Positions 50,404-57,336 of a DNA stretch of 64,000 nucleotides are shown piece by piece (the first letter of the stretch is position 1; each line of letters opens with the position of its first letter). Below the pieces are notes generated by a model that worked only from the letters and a program-made list of their open reading frames with translations, searched no databases and was not told the DNA's origin. Source of the DNA: Fibrella aquatilis (lineage in GTDB: Bacteria > Bacteroidota > Bacteroidia > Cytophagales > Spirosomataceae); the NCBI RefSeq assembly GCF_017353255.1, contig NZ_JAFMYU010000019.1:62001-126000 (forward strand). Direction: 5' to 3'. A program made the position numbers and the translations under genes.

Positions 50404-52338
50404 ATGTCTCCTGATCTACTCTGTATCTTAATTCCGCTGCTGCCCCTGCTGGGGTTTGTCGTTAACGGGCTGGGTTTCCGCAAAGTGCCGACCAGTCTGG
50501 TGGGTATTGTTGGTCTGGCGGGGCCGGTGCTGGCGTTCTTGTGCGTCTGCCTGCTCTGGGGTCATTTCCACGCGGGCAACGACGCCGTTATTAAAACCAC
50601 CCTCTTCGACTGGATCAGCGTCGGCGAGATGCACATCAACTTCTCGTTTCAGATCGATCAGCTCACTATGCTCATGCTGGGCATCGTGACGGGTATTGGC
50701 TCGCTCATTCATCTGTACAGCATTGGCTACATGCACCATGATGAGGGCTACGGCAAATTCATGGCGTTTCTGAACCTGTTTTTGTTCTTTATGCTCTTGC
50801 TGGTGCTGGGGTCCAACTTCGTTATCATGTTTATTGGCTGGGAAGGCGTGGGGCTTTGTTCGTACCTGCTCATCGGCTTCTGGAACACCAACACGAGTTA
50901 CAACAACGCCGCCCGCAAAGCCTTTGTCATGAACCGCATTGGTGACCTGGGCTTTTTGCTGGGCATTTTCACGATTATGACCACGTTCGGCTCGGTTGAA
51001 TACACCGACGTGTTCGAACAGGTGGTGGGCATGGAGGTAGGTGCGCCCGTGATTCTGACCATTACGCTGCTGCTGTTTGTGGGGGCAATGGGCAAATCGG
51101 CGCAGATTCCGCTGTTCACCTGGCTCCCCGACGCCATGGCTGGTCCTACGCCGGTGTCGGCGCTGATTCACGCAGCCACCATGGTCACGGCGGGTATTTA
51201 TATGGTGGTGCGGGCCAACGTACTCTTTAGCATGGCCCCGCTCACGCTCGACATTATCGGCGGCATTGCCATTGCTACGGCCCTGCTGGCAGCCTCTATT
51301 GGTCTGTTGCAGAACGACATCAAGAAAGTGCTGGCCTACTCTACGGTGTCGCAGTTGGGCTATATGTTTCTGGGTCTGGGCGCGGCGGCTTATACGGCGG
51401 GTATGTTCCACGTTATCACCCACGCCTTTTTCAAAGCCCTGCTGTTTCTCGGTGCCGGCAGCGTCATCCACGCCATGAGCAACGAACAGGACATTCGGAA
51501 TATGGGTGGCCTGCGGAAGTCGCTGCCCATTACGTTCTGGACGTTTTTGATTGGCACCATCGCCATTGCCGGTATTCCGCCCCTGGCCGGTTTTTTCTCG
51601 AAGGATGAAATCCTGGCGCACGTCTACGAACACAGCAAGGTGCTTTGGGCGCTGGGTTTGCTGGGGTCGGCCATGACATCGTTCTATATGTTCCGGCTGT
51701 TGTTCCTGACCTTCTTCGGCGAGTTCCGGGGTACAGACGAACAAAAACATCACCTCCATGAGTCGCCGCTGAGCATGACGTTGCCCCTGATCGTGCTAGC
51801 GGTGCTGTCGGCAATTGGCGGGTTTATGAACGTGCCCGAAGTGCTGGGCGGACATAGTCTGCTGGCTGAGTTTATGTCGCCGTTGTTCGATCAGGCGCGG
51901 CAGGCCAACCCAGCCTTGTTTGAGGCTAACGCCCTCGACCACGGCACCGAACTGATGCTGATGAGCATTTCGGCAGGGGTGGCTATCATCATGGCCGGAG
52001 CTGCCTACATCATGTACGTGCGCAACGCCGCCGTACCTGCTCCAGACTCACAGGCGCGGTCGTTGCCGCAGCAGGTGGTGTATGGCAAATACTACATCGA
52101 CGATTTCTACGACCGGCTCATTGTGCGGCCCGTTCGCGGCCTGGGCGATGCCTTCTACAGCCTCGGCGAATTTGTGATCGACGCCGTAGTGGGCAGTGTA
52201 GCCTGGTCGGTGCGGAGCAGCGCGGGGGTGTTCCGCCGTGCACAAAGTGGCTCGATTGGGCTGTATGTGCTGTTGATGGTGCTGAGTATCACCCTGTTTA
52301 TTGCCCTGCGCTTCTTCAACTGGAAGGTGTTTAATTGA
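50404..52338 (+). CDS. nuoL: NADH-quinone oxidoreductase subunit L
   Basis: A 644-aa antiporter-like subunit of complex I with about 16 helices and the long lateral helix at the C-terminus. Core: MFIGWEGVGLCSYLLIGFW (conserved Glu), WLPDAMAGPTPVSALIHAATMVTAGIYMV, LLQNDIKKVLAYSTVSQLGYMF (conserved Lys), AGIPPLAGFFSKDEIL. The C-terminal tail (VYGKYYIDDFYDRLIVRPVRGLGDAFY) is a recognised extra piece. A little longer than E. coli NuoL (613 aa). nuoM follows 21 bases after. Confidence 0.97.
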   Translation: MSPDLLCILIPLLPLLGFVVNGLGFRKVPTSLVGIVGLAGPVLAFLCVCLLWGHFHAGNDAVIKTTLFDWISVGEMHINFSFQIDQLTMLMLGIVTGIGSLIHLYSIGYMHHDEGYGKFMAFLNLFLFFMLLLVLGSNFVIMFIGWEGVGLCSYLLIGFWNTNTSYNNAARKAFVMNRIGDLGFLLGIFTIMTTFGSVEYTDVFEQVVGMEVGAPVILTITLLLFVGAMGKSAQIPLFTWLPDAMAGPTPVSALIHAATMVTAGIYMVVRANVLFSMAPLTLDIIGGIAIATALLAASIGLLQNDIKKVLAYSTVSQLGYMFLGLGAAAYTAGMFHVITHAFFKALLFLGAGSVIHAMSNEQDIRNMGGLRKSLPITFWTFLIGTIAIAGIPPLAGFFSKDEILAHVYEHSKVLWALGLLGSAMTSFYMFRLLFLTFFGEFRGTDEQKHHLHESPLSMTLPLIVLAVLSAIGGFMNVPEVLGGHSLLAEFMSPLFDQARQANPALFEANALDHGTELMLMSISAGVAIIMAGAAYIMYVRNAAVPAPDSQARSLPQQVVYGKYYIDDFYDRLIVRPVRGLGDAFYSLGEFVIDAVVGSVAWSVRSSAGVFRRAQSGSIGLYVLLMVLSITLFIALRFFNWKVFN

Positions 52339-52359
52339 TCTCAATCGTCATATGTCACT

Positions 52360-53829
52360 ATGCTTACGTTATTTCTAGTCTTATTTCCCGTCGTAGCGGC
52401 CGCAGCGGTTCTGTTATCTACTAATGCCACCGCCAAAACCACCGCCCTGGTGGGTGCCATCGGCGAATTGCTGATCGCGGGACTGGCCTTTTTCACCTTC
52501 GCTGCCAACGATCAATACCAGTTCGGTTTTGACTACGCCTGGTTTGAGGCTGCCGCCAACGGCACGGGCGGGGTGCGCCTGAGCGGGGCTATCGACGGCA
52601 TTAGCCTGCTGCCGGTGGTGCTCACGGGCCTGGTTACGCCGCTTATTATTCTCTCGACGTTTAAACAGACCTACGCCCGGCCTACCTCATTCTATGCCCT
52701 AATCCTGTTTATGCAGGCCGCGCTGATGGGTGTTTTTGTGGCGCGTGATGGGTTCCTGTTCTACTTCTTTTTCGAAGCTGCGCTCATCCCGATTTATTTT
52801 CTGGCAGCCATGTGGGGCGGCGAAAACCGGATTGCGGTCACCTTCAAATTCTTCGTCTACACCATCTTCGGTAGCTTGCTCATGCTGGTGGCCCTGGTGT
52901 ATCTCTACCGCCAAACGCCTCTGGTCAACGGGGTACATTCGGCTGCCATTGCTGATTTCTACGCCCTGAACCTACCGGCAAAAGCCCAGGGCTGGGTGTT
53001 TTGGGCCTTTTTTATTGCGTTCGCCGTGAAAATGCCCTTGTTCCCCTTCCACACCTGGCAGCCCGACACCTACGTTGAATCGCCCACCCCGGCCACGATG
53101 CTGTTGGCGGGCATCATGCTGAAAATGGGTGTCTACGGCCTTATCCGGCTTATTCTGCCCGTTGTACCAGAAGGTGTAAACATTTGGGGCAGCACCGCCA
53201 TGATCATGGCGGTGATCGGCATTGTCTACGGGGCTATCATCGCCATTCGGCAGCGCGACATGAAGCGGCTCATTGCCTATTCGTCGTTTTCGCACGTGGG
53301 CCTGATGGCGGCGGGTGTGTTCTCGCGGTCGGAGATGGGCTTGCAGGGGGCGCTGATTCAGATGCTGGCGCACGGCATCAACGTGGTGGGCCTGTTTTTC
53401 ATTGCCGAACTGATCTTGCAGCGCACCGGCACCCGGCAACTCGATCAACTCGGCGGCATCACGCGCAACACGCCCCGGCTCACGGTTTACTTCCTCATTA
53501 TCCTGCTCGGCAGCGTGGCCCTGCCCCTGACCAACGGCTTTGTGGGCGAATTCCTATTGCTGGCGGGGGTGTATGGCTACAACCACTATATCGGCCTGGC
53601 GGCTGGGCTAACCATCATCTTCGGAGCGGTGTATATGCTGCGGATGTACCAGAAAAGTATGTTCGGACAACCCGCGCCCCGCACCGCCGCTTTTGCCGAT
53701 TTGGCGGGCAGCGATAGTTATGTGCTCCTGATTCTCTGCGTGTTTGTGTTCTGGATGGGCCTCTACCCCGCCTCGTTCCTGAAACTCACCGAACCCGCCG
53801 TATTGAACCTTATGCAATTCATTAAATAA
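52360..53829 (+). CDS. nuoM: NADH-quinone oxidoreductase subunit M
   Basis: A 489-aa antiporter-like proton-pumping subunit, about 14 helices. Motifs: FFFEAALIPIYFLAAMWGGENR (conserved Glu), AVKMPLFPFHTWQPDTYVESPTPATMLLAGIMLKMG, and DMKRLIAYSSFSHVGLMAAGVF (conserved Lys). Length matches the family. Cotranscribed with nuoL; a heptad repeat starts at the base after its TAA. Confidence 0.97.
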   Translation: MLTLFLVLFPVVAAAAVLLSTNATAKTTALVGAIGELLIAGLAFFTFAANDQYQFGFDYAWFEAAANGTGGVRLSGAIDGISLLPVVLTGLVTPLIILSTFKQTYARPTSFYALILFMQAALMGVFVARDGFLFYFFFEAALIPIYFLAAMWGGENRIAVTFKFFVYTIFGSLLMLVALVYLYRQTPLVNGVHSAAIADFYALNLPAKAQGWVFWAFFIAFAVKMPLFPFHTWQPDTYVESPTPATMLLAGIMLKMGVYGLIRLILPVVPEGVNIWGSTAMIMAVIGIVYGAIIAIRQRDMKRLIAYSSFSHVGLMAAGVFSRSEMGLQGALIQMLAHGINVVGLFFIAELILQRTGTRQLDQLGGITRNTPRLTVYFLIILLGSVALPLTNGFVGEFLLLAGVYGYNHYIGLAAGLTIIFGAVYMLRMYQKSMFGQPAPRTAAFADLAGSDSYVLLILCVFVFWMGLYPASFLKLTEPAVLNLMQFIK

Positions 53830-53939
53830 TGTTTATTGTTTGCTGTTTACTGCGGCCCGCCGCCCGGTCTTCTGTTGCTTCGCCCTCGGCCTACTGACCC
53901 GCAAAGAAACAGAAGACAGTAAACAGCAAACAATAAACT
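53830..53939. repeat. Heptad-armed inverted repeat with one-sided insertion
   Basis: 32-bp arms (left 53830-53852 plus 53868-53876; right 53908-53939) that match except that the left is interrupted by 15 bases (53853-53867, the GC-rich block). The same block is on both arms of the element at 28563. Thus one element lost or the other gained the block on one side. It starts at the base after the nuoM stop and ends 8 bases before the nuoN start. Confidence 0.94.
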
Positions 53940-53947
53940 GCCTTCAG

Positions 53948-55375
53948 ATGCTTCCCATCATTCTACTTTCTCTTTCGGGCATTGCGTTGCTGTTTCTGGG
54001 TTTTCAGAAATCGCGGGCGTTGCTGCTGCCGGCTACCCTGCTGTTTGTGCTGATTGCGTTCGTTACTAATTTCCTGGATTGGGGAAAGACGTATATGTAC
54101 TTCCGCGATATGCTGCTGGTGGATAACCTCGCCATGATTTTCACCGGCATTGTGTTGCTGTCTACGTTTATGGTGGTAGCCCTGTCGGGAAGTCTGGCCG
54201 ATGACGAAGACGCGCAACCGGCTGAATATTACGCCATTCTATTGTTTTCGCTGGTGGGAGCCATCATGATGATCGGGTTTGAAAACCTGATTATGCTCTT
54301 TGTGGGCGTCGAAATCCTGTCGGTAGCCATGTACATCCTTACAGGCAGCGACAAGCGCAACCTCCGCTCTAACGAGGCGGCGCTGAAGTATTTTCTGATG
54401 GGGGCTTTTGCCACGGGTATTTTGCTATTTGGCATGGCCCTGCTCTACGGAGCCACCGGCTCGTTTGTTCTGTCGGGTATTGGCAACTATGCCGTGGGGG
54501 CTACCAACGCGGGCGGGTCCATGCTGCTGTTCTACGTAGGCATGTTTATGCTACTCATCGGAATGCTATTTAAAGTGTCGGCGGCGCCGTTCCACTTCTG
54601 GACCCCCGACGTGTATGACGGGGCACCTTCGCTCTTTACCGCCTATATGTCGACGGTAGTGAAAACGGCTGGTTTTGCGGCCTTGCTGCGCATCCTGACG
54701 GTTTCGTTCAGTGGTGTGTACAACTTCTGGTGGGTGGCTCTGGCGGCGGTGACGGTGCTCACGCTGCTTATCGGCAATATTACGGCGGTGTACCAGACCA
54801 GTTTCAAGCGCATGATGGCTTATTCTAGTATTTCACACGCGGGCTATTTGCTCGTTGGGTTGGTGGGCTTGTCGCAGGCGTCGAAGCAGGCGATTGCGTT
54901 TTATTCACTGGCTTACTCGTTGTCAACCATTGCTGCTTTTGGCGTACTGATGCTGGTGGCTCGCAATAGGCCGCTCAACGCAGTAGCCTTCGGTGACCAA
55001 ACCACGCTGGCCCGCACCGACGAAAACTACGATGCCTTTAACGGCCTGGCCCGGAAAAACCCACTCCTGGGCTTTGTTATGGCTGTTTCTATGCTGTCGC
55101 TGGCGGGCATTCCGCTCACGGCGGGTTTCTGGGGTAAGTTTATGGTCTTTTCAGCTGCCGCCGACCGTGGGGCTATCTGGCTACTGGTGGTGGCCGTGCT
55201 GATGTCGGCGGTGGGTATCTACTATTATTTCCGGGTGGTCATTGCTATGTACTTCCGAGAGGGGCAGACAGACGAAATTCGCGTGGCACCGTTCTATAAA
55301 ATTGTATTGATTGCCGCTACGGTGCTGACGTTACTACTAGGCTTGCTGCCTAACTTATTTCAAGGGGGGATTTAG
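53948..55375 (+). CDS. nuoN: NADH-quinone oxidoreductase subunit N
   Basis: A 475-aa antiporter-like subunit. Landmarks: NLIMLFVGVEILSVAMYILTG (conserved Glu), LLFYVGMFMLLIGMLFKVSAAPFHFWTPDVYDGAPSLFTAYMSTVVKTA, and SFKRMMAYSSISHAGYLLVGL (conserved Lys). The ATG at 53948 after the repeat is chosen; an earlier in-frame start would be translated from the repeat. Ends the nuo group; a long palindrome follows the TAG. Confidence 0.96.
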   Translation: MLPIILLSLSGIALLFLGFQKSRALLLPATLLFVLIAFVTNFLDWGKTYMYFRDMLLVDNLAMIFTGIVLLSTFMVVALSGSLADDEDAQPAEYYAILLFSLVGAIMMIGFENLIMLFVGVEILSVAMYILTGSDKRNLRSNEAALKYFLMGAFATGILLFGMALLYGATGSFVLSGIGNYAVGATNAGGSMLLFYVGMFMLLIGMLFKVSAAPFHFWTPDVYDGAPSLFTAYMSTVVKTAGFAALLRILTVSFSGVYNFWWVALAAVTVLTLLIGNITAVYQTSFKRMMAYSSISHAGYLLVGLVGLSQASKQAIAFYSLAYSLSTIAAFGVLMLVARNRPLNAVAFGDQTTLARTDENYDAFNGLARKNPLLGFVMAVSMLSLAGIPLTAGFWGKFMVFSAAADRGAIWLLVVAVLMSAVGIYYYFRVVIAMYFREGQTDEIRVAPFYKIVLIAATVLTLLLGLLPNLFQGGI

Positions 55376-55550
55376 TTTGTAGTTGGTGGTTTGTAGTTGC
55401 TTCGCGCTCTAGGCCCCTCGACTGCGCTCGGGGTGACAGGGAACTAGATTCAACTCAAGAGGATTGCTTAGCGGCTTGTCACCCCGAGCGCAGTCGAGGG
55501 GCCTAGAGCGCGAAGCAACTACAAACCACCAACTACAGACCACCAACTCC
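55376..55550. repeat. Long perfect inverted repeat after nuoN
   Basis: Perfect 60-bp arms (55379-55438 and 55477-55536) with a 38-nt loop. Outer part: TTTGTAG/TTGGTGG heptads, with one extra 14-nt double unit on the right (to about 55548). Inner part: TTGCTTCGC, then CCCCTCGACTGCGCTCGGGG. Heptads begin directly after the nuoN TAG. The two arms have no difference at all, which implies recent origin or active correction. Confidence 0.95.
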
Positions 55551-55583
55551 CAATTGTCCCGTTAGCTCAGTCAGGTAAGTTAA

Positions 55584-55616
55584 TTGAGTTGAAAAAAGCG
55601 CCGGTCTGTACCTTTG
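55584..55616 (+). promoter_or_regulatory. Promoter of the GtrA-like gene
   Basis: TTG at 55584-55586, 22 bases, TACCTTTG at 55609-55616. The GTG start lies 34 bases downstream. Confidence 0.65.
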
Positions 55617-55650
55617 CGGCATTAAACGGACCAACCCCAATTCATTCATC

Positions 55651-56160
55651 GTGCAGCCAGTTGATATCAGCATCGTGCAGACAGACAAATACAAAGCGCC
55701 ACGGGAGTTTTTCTCCTTCTTCCTGACGGCGTTGCTCGGTGCCTCCATCAACTTTGTGAGTCGCATTCTCTACCGCGAATTTTTTACCATTGACTACAGT
55801 ACGAGCGTTTTATTTGGCTACCTCACGGCCACTGTGCTAACGTTCATTCCCACCAAAAAATATGCCTTTGCCGCTGGTAATACAGGTAACACGAAGCGAG
55901 AAGCAGTTAAATTTCTGATCATAGCTGGTGTGGCGCTAATTGTACAGGTATATGTAGCCAAGCTGACACTAGAATACGTGGCCAATCCGCTCTTCCCCGG
56001 CCTGTCTAAAATTTGGCGCGAAACAGGGTCACACGTGGTCGGTATGGGCCTAAGTTTCCTGGCCAATTTCTTTGGCCATAAGCTGCTCACCTTCCGTAGT
56101 ACGGGCGTGTATGACCGCATAAAATCGCGCACGAATCGACAGGATCAGGACACTTTCTAG
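55651..56160 (+). CDS. GtrA-like membrane protein
   Basis: A 169-aa protein with four helices (about 24-42, 54-70, 88-108, 130-148), the layout of the GtrA/DPMS2-like family, which flips or supports transfer of lipid-linked sugars. Motifs: FFLTALLGASINFVSRIL, FGYLTATVLTFIPTKKYAF, and FLANFFGHKLLTFRS at the end of helix four, typical for GtrA. Start is GTG at 55651. A partner glycosyltransferase is not next to it. Confidence 0.82.
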   Translation: MQPVDISIVQTDKYKAPREFFSFFLTALLGASINFVSRILYREFFTIDYSTSVLFGYLTATVLTFIPTKKYAFAAGNTGNTKREAVKFLIIAGVALIVQVYVAKLTLEYVANPLFPGLSKIWRETGSHVVGMGLSFLANFFGHKLLTFRSTGVYDRIKSRTNRQDQDTF

Positions 56161-56235
56161 CCGAACTCTATAGAACTAGTTTTCTGTAATTTTTCAAGAC
56201 AACAGGCCGTTTTGAAAAGATTTTGGCCCTCTATA

Positions 56236-56266
56236 TTGCACATAACCAAGGCAGTAGCTACTTTTG
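56236..56266 (+). promoter_or_regulatory. Promoter of the small lipoprotein gene
   Basis: TTG at 56236-56238, 20 bases, TACTTTTG at 56259-56266: consensus spacing and sequence. ATG 34 bases after. Confidence 0.75.
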
Positions 56267-56300
56267 CGGCGGAAACTTTAAAGCCACCAAGACGAGTACC

Positions 56301-56513
56301 ATGAAAAAAATTATCGCCCTCCTGTTCGTAGGCAGCGTTCTGACGTTCGCCGCTTGCCAAAGCAAACCCAAGACGGAAGAAGCCGCTGTCGATTCAACGG
56401 CTGCAGCGCTTGACTCATCAGCCGCCGCTGCTGACACGTCGGCTAAGGCCGCTGTTGACTCAGCGTCTGCTTCGATGTCAGCCGTTGCCCCTGCCGACAG
56501 CGCGAAGAAGTAA
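56301..56513 (+). CDS. Small Ala/Ser/Asp-rich lipoprotein
   Basis: A 70-aa lipoprotein from the ATG at 56301: KKIIALLFVGSVLTFAAC, Cys19. The mature part is a low-complexity run of Ala, Ser, Asp and Thr (VDSTAAALDSSAAAADTSAK). With its consensus promoter and strong terminator it is probably an abundant small envelope lipoprotein, perhaps structural; not assigned to a family. Earlier in-frame ATG codons overlap the promoter and are rejected. Confidence 0.78.
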   Translation: MKKIIALLFVGSVLTFAACQSKPKTEEAAVDSTAAALDSSAAAADTSAKAAVDSASASMSAVAPADSAKK

Positions 56514-56537
56514 TTCGTTGCCCACCGGCAACTACTC

Positions 56538-56570
56538 AAAAAGCCCTATTTTCGTAGGGCTTTTTTTTTT
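56538..56570 (+). terminator. Rho-independent terminator
   Basis: AAAAAGCCCTA (56538-56548) pairs with TAGGGCTTTTT (56555-56565), followed by five more T. The next gene starts 7 bases later. Confidence 0.94.
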
Positions 56571-56576
56571 ACACCG

Positions 56577-57209
56577 TTGCTGCACCTACTCACGTCCCAT
56601 ATTCCGGCGGTTGCCTTGCCCTACTGCGAGCAACTCCACGTTCAATACCCCTTTCAGTTTCGGGTGGTGCGGCCCCGCCGCACCCGCTTCGGTGATTTCC
56701 GTGTGCTGCCCGACCGGTCGATGCACATCACTGTCAACGCCGACCTGAACCCCTACGCCTTCCTGCTAACGTACGTGCATGAGGTGGCCCACTGTGCGGT
56801 GTACCGTACCTACAAACGGCCGGGACCGCCGCACGGAAAAATTTGGCAGACTATGTTTCAGCGGTTGATGACCCCGCTGCTCACCGAGGCCGTTTTTCCG
56901 CCTGATCTGCTGCCGTTGCTGCAACGCTATTTTCAGAAGCCTGCTGCCACCACAGCCGGGCACCCTGCCCTGCGGCAGGCGCTTCGCCAATATGACCCTG
57001 CGTCAACGCAATTGACTGACAAACAGTGCGTTGTTAACGTTGGGAAACCCCTTTGGACGCTGCCTGACGGGCAACCCTTTGTATTTCAGAAAAAAACCTT
57101 CGTGCGGGGTAAGCTCCGGCGTACGCGCGTCGTTTGTAAAGAAGTGCGCACCGGCCGCTCCTACGCCATCCTGGCCGACGTGCGGGTGGAAGTATTGAAT
57201 GCACAATGA
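56577..57209 (+). CDS. SprT-like zinc metalloprotease domain protein
   Basis: A 210-aa protein. The zinc motif HEVAH (about residues 68-72, YVHEVAHCAVY) sits in a SprT-like domain whose N-terminus (FRVVRPRRTRFGDFR, then NADLNPYAFLLTYVHE) matches Bacteroidota homologues. The C-terminus is basic with KPLWTLPDGQPFVF and RTRVVCKEVRTGRSYAILADV. The start is a TTG at 56577, 7 bases after a terminator T tract; no better start keeps the domain. The end (NAQ plus TGA) is encoded in a heptad repeat. Confidence 0.78.
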   Translation: MLHLLTSHIPAVALPYCEQLHVQYPFQFRVVRPRRTRFGDFRVLPDRSMHITVNADLNPYAFLLTYVHEVAHCAVYRTYKRPGPPHGKIWQTMFQRLMTPLLTEAVFPPDLLPLLQRYFQKPAATTAGHPALRQALRQYDPASTQLTDKQCVVNVGKPLWTLPDGQPFVFQKKTFVRGKLRRTRVVCKEVRTGRSYAILADVRVEVLNAQ

Positions 57210-57336
57210 ATAATGCACAATGTACAATGACTATCTGGCATAGGCTCTCTGCGTTAACAGCAGCTTCAGATATACGGATGAGGTTATGCCAATGGTCACT
57301 CACATTGTTCATTGTTCATTGTTCATTGTTCATTCC
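57199..57336. repeat. Imperfect heptad inverted repeat running into porU
   Basis: Left: ATGCACA, ATGAATA, ATGTACA-type units from 57199 to 57233. Right: about four TTGTTCA units between 57303 and 57336. The arms are complementary in pattern (ATGNACA against TTGTTCAT) but not identical. The left arm holds the TGA stop of the SprT-like gene; the right arm lies inside the porU reading frame and encodes its signal peptide core. Confidence 0.85.

Noticed and set aside
55561-55616. tRNA-like string GTTAGCTCAGTCAGGTAAG after nuoN
   Set aside because: It resembles a D-arm, but no anticodon arm, T-arm or acceptor pairing follows; a promoter occupies the place. Taken as chance.
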